A stretch of DNA of 64,000 nt from Paenibacillus sp. GSMTC-2017 (GCF_016019935.1 NZ_JAECMT010000002.1:434001-498000); one strand, 5' to 3'; shown: positions 33,894 to 44,448, numbered from the stretch's first letter. Program-made: numbers and translations. Notes: generated by a model not told the origin, from the letters alone.

Positions 33894-35606
33894 TTACGCC
33901 CCCTTCAGTCCATGTGCCAAATCAAGCATTTCCTGTGCATGATGCCTTGTTTTTTCCGTTATTTCCACACCACCGAGCATTCGCGCAAGCTCATCAATTC
34001 GAGCTTCATTAATGAGTTGATTCACCGAAGTAGAAGTTCGCTCTCCAATGACTTGTTTTCTTATTTCATAATGATGATCGGACATACAAGCAACTTGTGG
34101 TAAATGTGTAATGGAAAACACTTGACACTTTGCTGCAAGTCTAGACAATTTTTCCGCAATTGCTTGTGCAGCCCGTCCACTTACACCTGTATCCACTTCA
34201 TCAAATATTAAAACCGGAATTTGATCGATTTCCGCAAATATACTTTTTAGTGCTAACATGATCCGAGACATTTCTCCACCGGAAGCAATTTTGTTTAACG
34301 GTTTGAGTGGTTCACCTGGATTTGTAGATAACATAAATGTAGCTGCATCGAATCCGTTAGCATTAAGCACTTTTCTTATAGAAGCAAGATCATCCTCTAA
34401 CGGTCGATCTAATTGAACTTGAAATCTTGCAGCTGGCATTTGCAACTGCTTGAGCTCCTGCTCAATTGACTGAGACAGTCGTGTAGAAGCATGCAATCGC
34501 AACTGAGACAATTCTTTTGCAAGTTCAGCTACATACATAAATCTTTCTTCTTCTAGTTTGCGCAAACCTTCAAGCAATTCATCCCTATTTTCAATCTTGT
34601 CGCGCTCAGACGTCGTCTTTTCTAAATAAGCTAATATATCTGGGATTGTTTCTCCGTATTTGCGCTTTAGGCCATTAATTAAATCTAAACGATCTTCGAC
34701 GTATGACAGTTCCTCTGGGTTCGTTTCGATCCCATCACGATAGTCGCGAAGCTGAAACACTGCATCCTCCGCTTGATAAAATGCTGATTGTAATTGCTCA
34801 AGTAGTGGTCCCAGTACCTCAGGATCGTAATTTTGAATATCATTCAACTTTGATATTGCTTTACTGAAGACATCAAGTCCTTTGCCACCAGACATAAGCG
34901 TATAAGCTTCTGATACTGCATCTATACGCTTCTCTGCATAAGTTAACAATCGGCGTTGCTCCATTAATTGTTCATCTTCTAACGGCTTTAACGCAGCGTT
35001 TGAAATCTCTTCAATCTGGAAGCGATACAAATCAAGCATTTGTACATTGTGACGAGTAGAATCTTCAAGTTCTCTTAGTGAACTACGGGCTTGCTGCAAT
35101 TGATCATATGCATTTTTGTATTGTTGTTTACGTTCCAGTAAAAGATCTCCGCCAAACATGTCGAGCCATTCCAAATGTTGCTCGGTCCGAAGTAACGATT
35201 GATGTTCGTGCTGTCCATGAATATTAACTAGACATTCACCAATCTCTTTAAGCATTGATATCGTAACAAGTTGTCCATTTACTCGACTACTGCTTTTCCC
35301 ATGTGATGACAACTCACGTTTAATCACTAACATTTCCTCAGTACTATACTGCACCCCAAGTCGATCAAGCTGCTTCCATACTGGATGTGTCGCAGGTAGA
35401 TCGAACATAGCTTCCATCTCAGCTCTTTCGCAACCATATCTAACCATGTCTGCGGAACCTCTCCCACCGACAACTAAACTCAGAGCGTCAATTATGATTG
35501 ATTTACCTGCTCCTGTTTCTCCTGTTAACACATGAAATCCATGATGAAATGTAACGTTAACTTCTTCAACAACCGCTAAATTCCGGATAGATAGCTCGCG
35601 CAGCAT
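33894..35606 (-). CDS. recN: DNA repair protein RecN
   Basis: 570 residues. SMC-like ATPase of double-strand-break repair. Walker A HVLTGETGAGKSIIIDAL near residue 27, a central coiled coil, then signature IASGGEMSRIMLALK and Walker B VLIFDEVDTGVSG near the C terminus. The ATG at 35606 follows AGGAAGGGG. It sits between argR and spoIVB in the conserved order. Confidence 0.97.
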   Translation of the reverse strand: MLRELSIRNLAVVEEVNVTFHHGFHVLTGETGAGKSIIIDALSLVVGGRGSADMVRYGCERAEMEAMFDLPATHPVWKQLDRLGVQYSTEEMLVIKRELSSHGKSSSRVNGQLVTISMLKEIGECLVNIHGQHEHQSLLRTEQHLEWLDMFGGDLLLERKQQYKNAYDQLQQARSSLRELEDSTRHNVQMLDLYRFQIEEISNAALKPLEDEQLMEQRRLLTYAEKRIDAVSEAYTLMSGGKGLDVFSKAISKLNDIQNYDPEVLGPLLEQLQSAFYQAEDAVFQLRDYRDGIETNPEELSYVEDRLDLINGLKRKYGETIPDILAYLEKTTSERDKIENRDELLEGLRKLEEERFMYVAELAKELSQLRLHASTRLSQSIEQELKQLQMPAARFQVQLDRPLEDDLASIRKVLNANGFDAATFMLSTNPGEPLKPLNKIASGGEMSRIMLALKSIFAEIDQIPVLIFDEVDTGVSGRAAQAIAEKLSRLAAKCQVFSITHLPQVACMSDHHYEIRKQVIGERTSTSVNQLINEARIDELARMLGGVEITEKTRHHAQEMLDLAHGLKGA

Positions 35607-35621
35607 GGCCGGGTCCCCTTC

Positions 35622-36074
35622 CTAATTCATAACTGCAAGCAATCGCTCAACGATTTGCTCGCTCTGTTCTTTAGTTCTACAAATAATAAGTATAGTATCG
35701 TCACCACAAATGGTTCCCATTACTTCTGACCACTCCATATTGTCGATAAGTCCACCTATCGCATTAGCAGTTCCTGGAAGGCATTTCAAAACAACTAAAT
35801 TGTCCGAGAAGTCGATATGCGTAAAATGATCCAGCATCGCTCTTTTTAGCTTATGTATCGGATTTTGACGCTGTTGCTCCATCGGCATTGAATAGACATA
35901 TCTTCCTTCAGTTACTGGTACTTTAACTAACATAAGTTCCTTAATATCTCTAGAAACTGTTGCTTGAGTTACTTGCATACCCGAATTGCGTAATGCCTCA
36001 ACTAGATCTTCCTGCGTTTCAATTTCCCCACCCATAATGATTTCTCTAATTTTAAACTGTCTCATACTTTTCAT
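35622..36074 (-). CDS. argR: Arginine repressor ArgR/AhrC
   Basis: 150 residues. Winged helix (KIREIIMGGEIETQEDLVEALR, VTQATVSRDIKELMLVKV) followed by the hexamerisation and arginine-binding domain with GTANAIGGLIDN and GTICGDDTILIICR. Represses arginine synthesis and activates its breakdown. The ATG at 36074 follows GGAGG. It is 15 bases ahead of recN, as in Bacillus. Confidence 0.97.
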   Translation of the reverse strand: MKSMRQFKIREIIMGGEIETQEDLVEALRNSGMQVTQATVSRDIKELMLVKVPVTEGRYVYSMPMEQQRQNPIHKLKRAMLDHFTHIDFSDNLVVLKCLPGTANAIGGLIDNMEWSEVMGTICGDDTILIICRTKEQSEQIVERLLAVMN

Positions 36075-36093
36075 ATGGAACCTCCATGGATTG

Positions 36094-36579
36094 TTAATCG
36101 CCTAGTTGAAATGTAATTTTTCGAATGATTCCTTCTTTTGCATCTACAAACAACACACCTGAGCTCTCTGGGAGCAATAAAGAATAGACCAATAATTTGT
36201 CCCTAACTCCGCTAGCCGTCCAATCGATCGGCATACGTTCACGAGCAGTTTTTACTACATATGTGCAGTCATCTTTCTCTGCTATATAATCAATATACAT
36301 TCTAGTACCATTACCTAATGGCACATCATTTAACTCAATAGGTATCGGAATAACATGTTTACCGGAGGAGACGGTGTAACCTGATCGCTCAAGTAACGAG
36401 ACATTCTCATCATTAGATGAGATAGCTCCTCCCTTACCTAACTTTATCCGATTGACACTTATAGGAGAGTGAAGCCAGCGGTAGAAAGCACGATAGGCCC
36501 ATACAGCAAGCAACACACCTGCAACCAGCATAATAAACCAATCTCCGTACTGTTCGATTGCTAACACCTCATTCACCAT
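36094..36579 (-). CDS. Unknown membrane-anchored protein, nuclease-like fold possible
   Basis: 161 residues with one membrane helix (FIMLVAGVLLAVWAYRAFY, residues 15-33) and a soluble rest. Segments LLERSGYTV, then YIDYIAEKDDCTYVVKTA and RDKLLVYSLLL, follow the spacing of PD-(D/E)xK-fold nucleases. The acidic residue before the lysine is replaced by valine, so it is probably not an active nuclease. I do not recognise a named family. It is set between tlyA and argR, where B. subtilis has nothing; no strong ribosome site is visible. Confidence 0.65.
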   Translation of the reverse strand: MVNEVLAIEQYGDWFIMLVAGVLLAVWAYRAFYRWLHSPISVNRIKLGKGGAISSNDENVSLLERSGYTVSSGKHVIPIPIELNDVPLGNGTRMYIDYIAEKDDCTYVVKTARERMPIDWTASGVRDKLLVYSLLLPESSGVLFVDAKEGIIRKITFQLGD

Positions 36580-36647
36580 TGGATATACAATGAAAGCGAA
36601 CGTTTGTTTGGTATAAGTTTATCAAATAAAGGACATGCCTGTAAAGT

Positions 36648-36686
36648 AAAAAAAGATGCCTTACAGTTATAAAACTGATCGGCACC
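36648..36686 (-). terminator. Terminator after tlyA
   Basis: GATGCC/GGCACC (one G-T pair) and inner CAGTT/AACTG arms (36655-36686), followed on the minus strand by seven T. Confidence 0.75.
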
Positions 36687-36704
36687 CTTCCTGGTTGCAT
36701 GTAT

Positions 36705-37535
36705 TTATTTTGTTACTTTGAAAGTTCCATTAGCTTCCTCTACCAGCTTGCGTAATTCGGACTGTTCTGGTACACCCTTATTAGGATCATTCATCCACAG
36801 CCAATAAGCAAGAAATTCAATATTTCCTTCCCCACCTGTAATCGGTGAGAAAGTTATGTTTTGCAAAACATAACCTAGTTCTGATGCCATGTGAAGTACA
36901 TTCTCAAGTACTTCCACATGTACATTAGCATCCCTAACGACACCTGACTTACCTACTTTTTCTCTTCCAGCTTCAAATTGCGGTTTAATTAAGGCAACTA
37001 TTCCCGAACCTTCAGCTAATAAAGTAGACAATGTAGGCAGAATCAATTTTAACGAAATGAATGAAACGTCAATACTTGCAAAAGTTGCGGGTGGCCCTTC
37101 CAACTGTTCCGGTTGCAAATATCGGAAATTAGTTCTTTCCATAACATTAACTTTCTCATGTTGTCTTAGCGACCAATCCAATTGATTGTACCCTACATCT
37201 ATTGCGTATACATAATTTGCACCATTTTGAAGTGCACAGTCTGTAAAACCGCCAGTAGAAGCTCCAATGTCGAGCATGACTCTTTCTTTTAGATCGATGT
37301 CGAACTCACGTATTGCTTTTTCTAGCTTTAGGCCACCACGGCTAACATAAGGATGGATTGCACCTTTAACTTTAATATCAGCTAGACGCGGCACTTTCAT
37401 ACCGCTCTTATCAACTGGTTCATTGTCAACAAGGACAAGCCCTGCCATCAACGCTTTTTTGGCCTTCTCCCTGCTATCGAAGAAGCCAAGCTCCACAAGC
37501 AGCACATCTATTCGTTCTTTCTGAGTGGTTGTCAT
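36705..37535 (-). CDS. tlyA: TlyA-family rRNA 2'-O-methyltransferase
   Basis: 276 residues. An N-terminal S4 RNA-binding domain (RIDVLLVELGFFDSREKAKKALMAG) is joined to an FtsJ-like SAM methyltransferase (MLDIGASTGGFTDCAL, YAIDVGYNQL, FASIDVSFISL, LIKPQFEAGRE). The family methylates ribose in 16S and 23S rRNA and is named for hemolysin-like activity that is not shown here. The ATG at 37535 follows AAGGAG. It is 15 bases after dxs. Confidence 0.93.
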   Translation of the reverse strand: MTTTQKERIDVLLVELGFFDSREKAKKALMAGLVLVDNEPVDKSGMKVPRLADIKVKGAIHPYVSRGGLKLEKAIREFDIDLKERVMLDIGASTGGFTDCALQNGANYVYAIDVGYNQLDWSLRQHEKVNVMERTNFRYLQPEQLEGPPATFASIDVSFISLKLILPTLSTLLAEGSGIVALIKPQFEAGREKVGKSGVVRDANVHVEVLENVLHMASELGYVLQNITFSPITGGEGNIEFLAYWLWMNDPNKGVPEQSELRKLVEEANGTFKVTK

Positions 37536-37550
37536 GATTCTCCTTGATCG

Positions 37551-39449
37551 TTACACTTGTCCTGTAACGCGTTTAATCCTTTGGGGGAACATTGCTCTTA
37601 CTTCTGTAGCAACACGCTCTGCTGTCAAACCAGCTTCTACATATTGCTGCCCGATTGAACCATGCTCGATAAACTCATCTGGTATACCGATAATGTGAAC
37701 AGGTACGTCATATATACTTCTTTGGGAATAGAATTCAAGTACAGCGCTACCTAAACCTCCTAGCACCGAACCTTCCTCGAGTACAATAAGACGTTTACCT
37801 TCTTCTGCTAGAGACAATAACATCGTCTCATCCAAAGGTTTAATAAATCTTGCGTTTACGATTTGCACATTAACACCATCGGCACTTAGAATGTTAGCAG
37901 CTTTCTCAGCTACTGCAATCATTGGTCCTAGAGCTAGTATAGCGTACGAATCCCCTTCACGAATCGTTTCCCAAGTACCAATTGTAATTGGCTGCGGATT
38001 GGCATCTAGTTCAACACCAACACCGTTTATTCTAGGATAACGAACTGCAATCGGACCATCGTTGTAATCAAAAGCCGTTTTCATCATACGACGTAGTTCA
38101 TTTTCATCCTTAGGCATCATAAGCACTAAGTTAGGTATATGACGTAAGAAAGGAATATCATATACACCATGATGTGTTTCACCATCTGGTCCTACGAATC
38201 CTGCACGATCTATTGCGAACACTACATTTGCATTTTGTCTACAAATATCATGTACCACTTGATCATACGCTCTCTGTAGGAATGTAGAATACACAGCATA
38301 TACAGGCTTAAGACCCTCCATAGCTAGTGCCGCAGACATTGTTGCAGCGTGTTGCTCTGCGATTCCAACATCTATCATACGTTTCGGATATTTTTGTGCA
38401 AATTCCAATAGCCCTGAGCCACCTGGCATAGCTGGAGTTATCGCTATAATCCGCTCATCTTGATCAGCTAGTTCAATAAGCATGTCACCGAACACTTTTG
38501 TATACATAGGTGGACCTACAGATGCAACCATTTGGCCCGATTCAATCTTGTATGGAGAAGCACCATGCCACTTATGGGAGTCTGCTTCAGCAGGTAAATA
38601 TCCTTTACCTTTTACGGTTAACACATGTACCAGAACTGGACCAGGCATAGAATCAGCTTGCTTCAAAATATCAATAAGCCCTTCCACGTCATGTCCGTCT
38701 ACTGGACCTAAGTATGTTAATCCGAATTGCTCAAACAAAATACCGCTAACGAGCAAATACTTTAGACTGTCCTTAACTCGTTCAGCTGTTTTCGCAAGCT
38801 TACCACCAATTGCCGGTATTTTGTTTAACAGATACTGAAGTTCATCTTTTGCTTTATGGTAATGTCGGTCTGTTCTAATTTTTCCTAGATAATGATGAAG
38901 TGCACCAACGTTAGGTGCAATAGACATCTCATTATCGTTTAAAATAACGATCATGTCCCGCTTCTCATGACCGATATGGTTAAGTGCCTCTAAAGCCATA
39001 CCGCCTGTAAGAGCACCATCACCAATTACAGCTACGACACGATTAGATTCACCTTTTAAATCTCTACCTAGAGCCATGCCCATTGCAGCTGATAAAGAAG
39101 TGCTACTATGTCCAGCTTCCCAAACATCGTGTTCACTTTCAGCACGCTTTACAAATCCGCACAAACCTTTAAATTTTCTAAGGGTATCAAAACGATCCAT
39201 ACGCCCTGTCAAAATCTTGTGCACATAAGATTGATGACCCACGTCAAATATAAATTTATCTTCCGGACTATTAAATAAGTAATGCATAACCAAGGTCAAT
39301 TCGACGACACCCAAATTGGGAGCTAGATGCCCACCTGTAACAGAAAGCTTCTCAATAAGAAATTGTCGGATTTCTTCGGAAAGTTGCTCTAGTTGAGCAA
39401 CATTTAGCGTTTTCAAATCTTGAGGTCCGTCTATTTGATCTAGCAGCAC
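37551..39449 (-). CDS. dxs: 1-deoxy-D-xylulose-5-phosphate synthase
   Basis: 632 residues. First enzyme of the MEP isoprenoid route, condensing pyruvate and glyceraldehyde 3-phosphate on thiamine diphosphate. [15 protein letters not shown] with a following NDNEMSI binds the cofactor; [15 protein letters not shown] and the C-terminal transketolase domain are normal. The start is GTG at 39449, eight bases after GAGG. It follows ispA, which uses its products. Confidence 0.97.
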   Translation of the reverse strand: MLLDQIDGPQDLKTLNVAQLEQLSEEIRQFLIEKLSVTGGHLAPNLGVVELTLVMHYLFNSPEDKFIFDVGHQSYVHKILTGRMDRFDTLRKFKGLCGFVKRAESEHDVWEAGHSSTSLSAAMGMALGRDLKGESNRVVAVIGDGALTGGMALEALNHIGHEKRDMIVILNDNEMSIAPNVGALHHYLGKIRTDRHYHKAKDELQYLLNKIPAIGGKLAKTAERVKDSLKYLLVSGILFEQFGLTYLGPVDGHDVEGLIDILKQADSMPGPVLVHVLTVKGKGYLPAEADSHKWHGASPYKIESGQMVASVGPPMYTKVFGDMLIELADQDERIIAITPAMPGGSGLLEFAQKYPKRMIDVGIAEQHAATMSAALAMEGLKPVYAVYSTFLQRAYDQVVHDICRQNANVVFAIDRAGFVGPDGETHHGVYDIPFLRHIPNLVLMMPKDENELRRMMKTAFDYNDGPIAVRYPRINGVGVELDANPQPITIGTWETIREGDSYAILALGPMIAVAEKAANILSADGVNVQIVNARFIKPLDETMLLSLAEEGKRLIVLEEGSVLGGLGSAVLEFYSQRSIYDVPVHIIGIPDEFIEHGSIGQQYVEAGLTAERVATEVRAMFPQRIKRVTGQV

Positions 39450-39564
39450 GTTACTTTCCTCACTTTCGAGAACAGCTATGGAGCCGTCCTATACACATCT
39501 ACATTTTACCTATTATATCATATTGCCATTCAGTTGCCCAATTTTCTGACAGTTACAGAACTTG

Positions 39565-40485
39565 TCAATGGTCCCGTTGCACTAAATAATCGGCAATCTG
39601 TAGCAATCGTTCAGGCTGGGCAAGATTTGCTTCTACTATGGCATTTTTCGCTTCTTGCGTTAGCTTTTTCACTAATGCGATACTTTCTTCCATTCCAATA
39701 AGGAATGGATAGGTTACTTTCTGCTGGGCAACGTCACTATTCGTTTTTTTACCAAGCTTCTGCTCATCGCCAATCAAGTCCAAAATATCATCTTGGATTT
39801 GAAAAGCTAACCCAATATTTCGGCCATAAAGCGCAAGTTTATCTAGTTGTTCCTCATTTGCTCCACCAATTCTTCCACCTGCTACAACCGAAAATACAAT
39901 CAAATCACTCGTTTTATGCAAATGGATGTACTCAAGCTCATTAATAGAAGTAATACCTTGTTCACCAAGCATGTCTGCCGCCTGACCACCAACCATACCC
40001 GATGCTCCTGCATACTTTGCTAAATCATCAACGATTGCAAGTGCTATTTCGGGTTTCACATTGCCTTGACGAGCAGCTTGCGGAATGAGGCGAAATGCAT
40101 GTGTGAGCAGAGCATCACCTGCTAGTATAGCCATTGCTTCACCAAATACTTTATGGTTTGTTGGCTTTCCCCGACGGAAGTCATCGTCATCCATCGCTGG
40201 CAGATCATCATGGATCAATGAATATGTATGTATATATTCAACTGCACAAGCAATTGGCATAGCATCATCACAAATAACCGATGATCCCTGTATAGCATGT
40301 GCTGTAGTTAAAACCAGTGCAGGACGAATCCGCTTACCTCCTGCATCTAGAGAGTATTGCATCGCATCACGAAGAAGTTGTGGTACATCCCAATCCGTTG
40401 GAAATGAAGATTGAAGCGCCAACTCGATCTTAGACGCGCAGTCTTTCAGATAGGTAGCAGTTGTCACGCTAGCGTTCAAGCTCAT
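39565..40485 (-). CDS. ispA: Polyprenyl (farnesyl) diphosphate synthase
   Basis: 306 residues. Chain-length-limited prenyltransferase. The first aspartate-rich motif DDLPAMDDDDFRRGKPTNH and second FQIQDDILDLIGD are complete, with the GKRIRPALVL lysine/arginine site ahead. The ATG at 40485 overlaps the end of xseB. Makes the farnesyl diphosphate needed for undecaprenyl and quinone side chains. Confidence 0.95.
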   Translation of the reverse strand: MSLNASVTTATYLKDCASKIELALQSSFPTDWDVPQLLRDAMQYSLDAGGKRIRPALVLTTAHAIQGSSVICDDAMPIACAVEYIHTYSLIHDDLPAMDDDDFRRGKPTNHKVFGEAMAILAGDALLTHAFRLIPQAARQGNVKPEIALAIVDDLAKYAGASGMVGGQAADMLGEQGITSINELEYIHLHKTSDLIVFSVVAGGRIGGANEEQLDKLALYGRNIGLAFQIQDDILDLIGDEQKLGKKTNSDVAQQKVTYPFLIGMEESIALVKKLTQEAKNAIVEANLAQPERLLQIADYLVQRDH

Positions 40486-40739
40486 TCCCCTTTATCTTCG
40501 TTTGTAGCTACAAACGGTTTTTTCTGGAAGCCTTGTTCTGATTCGATCAACAATTCAATTTTGCTCTCCACTTGCTCAAGTTTACTACCACAAAGATGGG
40601 AGAGCTTCATTCCTTCTTGGAACAATTCGATTGCTGTTTCAAGAGGGACATCACCGTTTTCAAGCTTTGCGACAATAGACTCAAGACGTTCCATCGCTTG
40701 CTCAAAACTTAGCTCATCACTTTTCGCTGCTTTTTTCAT
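40482..40739 (-). CDS. xseB: Exodeoxyribonuclease VII small subunit
   Basis: 85 residues, the family size. Helical hairpin with LSFEQAMERLESIVAKLENGDVPLETAIELFQEGMKL, the XseB hallmark. The ATG at 40739 follows AGGAGG and lies inside the end of xseA (23 bases of overlap), tying the two subunits together. Confidence 0.95.
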   Translation of the reverse strand: MKKAAKSDELSFEQAMERLESIVAKLENGDVPLETAIELFQEGMKLSHLCGSKLEQVESKIELLIESEQGFQKKPFVATNEDKGE

Positions 40740-42093
40740 TGTTCCAACCTCCTGTCAGGGATTCAACGCGACAAGTTATACTACCATCTGCGAGTTTAAC
40801 TTGAACGTCATCGCCTACCGTAACATCTTGAATCGATTTAATTAATCGTTTTTTGTTTTCATCATAGACGAGACTATAACCTCTTGCCATTACTTTTAAT
40901 GGGCTTAATGCATCGAGTTGCTTAATCCCACTTTGTAACCGCAACTTTCCAGACTTTACTAATGCAGCCGAAGCAATCTCTAATTGATGCGTGGCTCCGC
41001 TTAATCGTTTAGCGGCATAAATGACACGTTCACCAGGATGATGAGCTGCTAATTGAGATTGGAGCTTTGCTAATTTACTATGTTCTTTCATTGTCAGTCG
41101 AGATGTTCTTTCATGGAGCTGCTCTTTGAGACGATCTAGACGCTGAGCTTGATCCAGTAAATATCTACGTGGGTATAAGAAGAACGGAGATCTCCGCACA
41201 CGCTGGAGACGTTCTTTATCTACCCGAACAGATAGACGTAGAGCAGAAATTAATCGTTGCTCCAAACGGTTTTTCCCTTGTGCAAGTTCAGCAACATGAG
41301 GAACAGCAAGCTCTGCTGCTGCTGTAGGTGTTGCTGCTCGTAAGTCAGCAACAAAATCAGATATTGTAAAGTCCGTTTCATGACCGACTGCACTTATTAT
41401 TGGTATAACCGATTTAGCTATTGCTCTCGCCACTACTTCCTCATTGAATGCCCAAAGTTCCTCTAAAGAACCTCCGCCACGACCTACAATTAATACGTCG
41501 CATTCCCCAAAACGATTCATTGCTTCTATTGCATTCACAATTGTAGGCGCTGCTTGTTTACCCTGCACTTGAACCGGATAGATATATACCGGAATCAGCG
41601 GATATCTACGCTGAAGTGTAGTTATAATATCACGCACCGCAGCACCTGTAGGTGAAGTAATTACACCAATCGATTTCGGAAATGATGGCAATGCCCTTTT
41701 TCGAGAAGAGTCGAATAGCCCCTCTTGCGCAAGCTTGCTCTTAAGCTGCTCATAAGCAAGATATAAGCTACCGATCCCATCAGGTTGCATTGCCATTACA
41801 TAAAATTGATAATTACCATCTCGTTCAAATACAGAAATATTACCTCTTGCAATTACTTTTGTACCTTCTCGAGGAATAAATGGAAGCCTAGTATTGTGAG
41901 ATGCAAACATCACACATTTTAGCTTGCTGTCACTATCTTTGAGCGTAAAGTACATATGACCACTGGAATGATGAGTGAAATTAGAAATTTCTCCACGTAA
42001 CCAAACATCACCTAAGACGAGGTCAGTCTCTAGTTTCATTCGAATGTATTTATTTAGCTCTTTGATCGAGTATACTTTAGGATTAGTTCCCAT
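40717..42093 (-). CDS. xseA: Exodeoxyribonuclease VII large subunit
   Basis: 458 residues. An N-terminal OB fold (VWLRGEISNFTHHSSGHMYFTLKD) then the catalytic region GVITSPTGAAVRDIITTLQRR, RGGGSLEELWAFNEE and SAVGHETDFTISDFVADLRAATPTAAAE. A coiled coil follows. Degrades single-stranded DNA from both ends with XseB. Confidence 0.96.
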   Translation of the reverse strand: MGTNPKVYSIKELNKYIRMKLETDLVLGDVWLRGEISNFTHHSSGHMYFTLKDSDSKLKCVMFASHNTRLPFIPREGTKVIARGNISVFERDGNYQFYVMAMQPDGIGSLYLAYEQLKSKLAQEGLFDSSRKRALPSFPKSIGVITSPTGAAVRDIITTLQRRYPLIPVYIYPVQVQGKQAAPTIVNAIEAMNRFGECDVLIVGRGGGSLEELWAFNEEVVARAIAKSVIPIISAVGHETDFTISDFVADLRAATPTAAAELAVPHVAELAQGKNRLEQRLISALRLSVRVDKERLQRVRRSPFFLYPRRYLLDQAQRLDRLKEQLHERTSRLTMKEHSKLAKLQSQLAAHHPGERVIYAAKRLSGATHQLEIASAALVKSGKLRLQSGIKQLDALSPLKVMARGYSLVYDENKKRLIKSIQDVTVGDDVQVKLADGSITCRVESLTGGWNNEKSSEK

Positions 42094-42101
42094 TTGATGC
42101 T

Positions 42102-42962
42102 TTACACCTCGATTCCGTTTGCCCTTCTAGCCGCCGTAATCGTGTTTTTCATTAGCATAGTAATGGTCATAGGACCTACACCACCTGGAACAGGGGTAAT
42201 ATATGACGCAGCTTCTAAACAATCATTAAAATCAACGTCACCTGCTAATTTTCCGTCTGGTAGACGATTGACTCCAACATCAATTACAATCGCACCAGGC
42301 TTCACATATCGGCTGTCGATTGCTTTAGCTTTACCTATTGCAACTACAAGAATGTCTGCTTGTTTAGCGATTTGCTCCATGTTTGTTGTTCGAGAATGAC
42401 AAATCGTTACGGTAGCATGCTCACGTAATAACAAGTTTGCTACAGGTTTACCAACGATATTGCTACGCCCGATCACTACTGCATGTTTACCTGCGATGTC
42501 AACGCCTTGGCGCTTAATGAGTTCAATAACACCAGCAGGAGTACATGGCAATAAACTGTCATCGCCAATAATAAGATTTCCTACACTTTGAGGATGGAAG
42601 CCATCTACATCTTTATCTAAACGAATTGCATCAATTACTGCTTTTTCATTAATATGATTTGGAAGTGGAAGCTGAACTAAAATACCATTGATTGTAGATT
42701 GTTCATTCAGACGATTAATGAGCGCTAGTAGCTCGGACTCTGTTGTAAGCGCATCTAAACGATGCACCTCAGAGTAAATGCCTAACTGCTGACAAGTCTT
42801 TTCTTTGGAACCTACATAAACTTTTGATGCAGGGTCTTCACCAACAAGTACAACTGCTAAACCCGGAACAACATTTTTTGCTTTTAGAGCGGTAACTTCC
42901 TGTAAAATCTCGCCCCGTATTTCATCAGAAATTTTTTTACCATCAATAATTTGTGCGCTCAT
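42102..42962 (-). CDS. folD: Bifunctional methylene-THF dehydrogenase/cyclohydrolase
   Basis: 286 residues. Converts 5,10-methylene-THF to 10-formyl-THF. The catalytic [14 protein letters not shown] lysine, the [10 protein letters not shown] signature, [10 protein letters not shown] and the NADP site [16 protein letters not shown], ending [12 protein letters not shown], are all seen. Eight bases ahead of xseA. Confidence 0.97.
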   Translation of the reverse strand: MSAQIIDGKKISDEIRGEILQEVTALKAKNVVPGLAVVLVGEDPASKVYVGSKEKTCQQLGIYSEVHRLDALTTESELLALINRLNEQSTINGILVQLPLPNHINEKAVIDAIRLDKDVDGFHPQSVGNLIIGDDSLLPCTPAGVIELIKRQGVDIAGKHAVVIGRSNIVGKPVANLLLREHATVTICHSRTTNMEQIAKQADILVVAIGKAKAIDSRYVKPGAIVIDVGVNRLPDGKLAGDVDFNDCLEAASYITPVPGGVGPMTITMLMKNTITAARRANGIEV

Positions 42963-43016
42963 AACCGCTTCAGACTCCTTTGTCCTATAGTAGCTACTTC
43001 CCCAAAATTATAATCG

Positions 43017-43460
43017 TTATTGTTTCAGCTCTTCGATTTCTTGCAACAACTTGCCTAGAACACCATTTACGAACTTACCCGATTCCTCAGTCCCGAAATG
43101 TTTAGCAACCTCAATCGCCTCATTAATTGCTGCTACTGGAGGTACATCGTCTCTAAATACCATCTCATAACATGCAAGTCTTAACACTTGTCTATCGACA
43201 CGCGATAAACGGTCTACTTGCCATCCTGTCAAAAACTGCTGTAGCATTCCATCGATTACTTGTTTGTTTTCCAAAACACCGTTCACAAGTTCACGAACGA
43301 ACTCGTCTGTACTGCCAATTTCAGATGGATCTGCTTCTATTTCATTTTCCTGACGTAGTTCTTCCATCAACATTTCTATTGCTTCTGATGCAGTAACTTC
43401 GTTCATTTCCAATTGGTAAAGACTTGATACTGTTATTTCTCTCGATAATCTACGTTTCAT
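43017..43460 (-). CDS. nusB: Transcription antitermination factor NusB
   Basis: 147 residues, all-helical. Starts MKRRLSREITVSSLYQLEMNEV, carries VDRQVLRLACYEM and ends FVNGVLGKLL, typical NusB. It binds boxA of rRNA leaders with ribosomal protein S10. It lies between folD and the asp23 cluster. Confidence 0.95.
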   Translation of the reverse strand: MKRRLSREITVSSLYQLEMNEVTASEAIEMLMEELRQENEIEADPSEIGSTDEFVRELVNGVLENKQVIDGMLQQFLTGWQVDRLSRVDRQVLRLACYEMVFRDDVPPVAAINEAIEVAKHFGTEESGKFVNGVLGKLLQEIEELKQ

Positions 43461-43572
43461 GTAGTATCCACATCCGTTCTTGCCAAATATTTTTTCAGAA
43501 AAAAACTATGATCTCCTCCCTGCCCCGAATAAGCGGCTGTCCGAAATCCGGAGTACGGAGGAGACCACAGAA

Positions 43573-43803
43573 TTATCGAAATGGTCTAAATTTATCTTGA
43601 AGTGAGTACCATACTCTCTGTAAAGAAAATTCTTCACCATTCGTTTGCTCTTTACCTTTTCCAAACCAATAACCGATGGCGACGAGCAGCGCTACAAAGA
43701 GCATGTCCCAGAACCCAAATGCTAAATAAATGATTCCGAAAAACAACCCAACTGCTGCGCCAACCAAACGTTTCCAATAGATTTCCCAGAACTCCCTCCA
43801 CAT
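43573..43803 (-). CDS. DUF2273 small membrane protein
   Basis: 76 residues from the ATG at 43803 (AGAGGTG nine bases upstream). Two hydrophobic helices in RLVGAAVGLFFGIIYLAFGFWDMLFVALLVAIGYWFGKG, the DUF2273 pattern. The family accompanies asp23 and amaP in Bacillota and is thought to belong to the same membrane-stress group. It starts within a few bases of the amaP stop. A purine/pyrimidine inverted repeat at about 43507-43565 may terminate this unit before nusB. Confidence 0.85.
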   Translation of the reverse strand: MWREFWEIYWKRLVGAAVGLFFGIIYLAFGFWDMLFVALLVAIGYWFGKGKEQTNGEEFSLQRVWYSLQDKFRPFR

Positions 43804-43817
43804 CGGTAAGTTCACCT

Positions 43818-44375
43818 CTATTCTACGCGGCTTTTGAATGTATTTGCTTGAATAACATTAGCAACAAACACAGCTACATTCGTAACTGGTATTCCCGTAA
43901 TTTCTTCTATATGTTCTTTGACCGCACGCTGAATTTCTTCAGTTAACGTTGGTATCGAATGTTCACCATCAATAATTGCACGAAGCACAATTTCAAGACC
44001 TGCATCATTTGCACGAACACGTGCTTTAATGTCTTTTACGCCACGTTGTTTAACAGCAGTCTTCAGTGCCAAGTTTTCAATCGTTTCAATTGAAATTCTA
44101 ATGTCTCCGAATTCTGTGCGTTGGTCAATTGATTGAGCAGAAATTGAACTACGCTGGACAGATACAACTACTAATCTCACACTAATAAGAAGCAATACAC
44201 AACCTAGCACTCCACTTGTAAATGAAAGTGAATCACGACTAAAGTAATCGTCCAGTACATCAACTATATTGTAAGCAGATACCCAACCAAAGCCCAAACA
44301 TATGATGACTACCGAAATAATCCCGATGACGATGCTATACAAAAACAAAAGAAGCTTGTCCACAACTTTTATCAA
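43818..44375 (-). CDS. amaP: Alkaline-shock-protein membrane anchor AmaP
   Basis: 185 residues from a TTG at 44375 with GGAGG ten bases upstream. The frame is open to 44435, but that part runs through a terminator, so the shorter form is preferred. Two N-terminal membrane helices (LLLFLYSIVIGIISVVIICLGFGW and a second near 55-75) then an Asp23-like domain (ENLALKTAVKQRGVKDIKARV). Anchors Asp23 in the membrane. Confidence 0.88.
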   Translation of the reverse strand: MIKVVDKLLLFLYSIVIGIISVVIICLGFGWVSAYNIVDVLDDYFSRDSLSFTSGVLGCVLLLISVRLVVVSVQRSSISAQSIDQRTEFGDIRISIETIENLALKTAVKQRGVKDIKARVRANDAGLEIVLRAIIDGEHSIPTLTEEIQRAVKEHIEEITGIPVTNVAVFVANVIQANTFKSRVE

Positions 44376-44406
44376 CGCATCCACTCCTCCAGTCAGACCT
44401 AATGAA

Positions 44407-44448
44407 AACCCCCTTGTGCCGAGCGGCATGCCCAATCACGAGGGGGTT
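44407..44448 (-). terminator. Terminator or attenuator after asp23
   Basis: AACCCCCTTGTG pairs with CACGAGGGGGTT (one G-T pair, 44407-44418 with 44437-44448), followed on the minus strand by TTTT. It stands between asp23 and amaP, so it could partly uncouple them. Confidence 0.8.
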
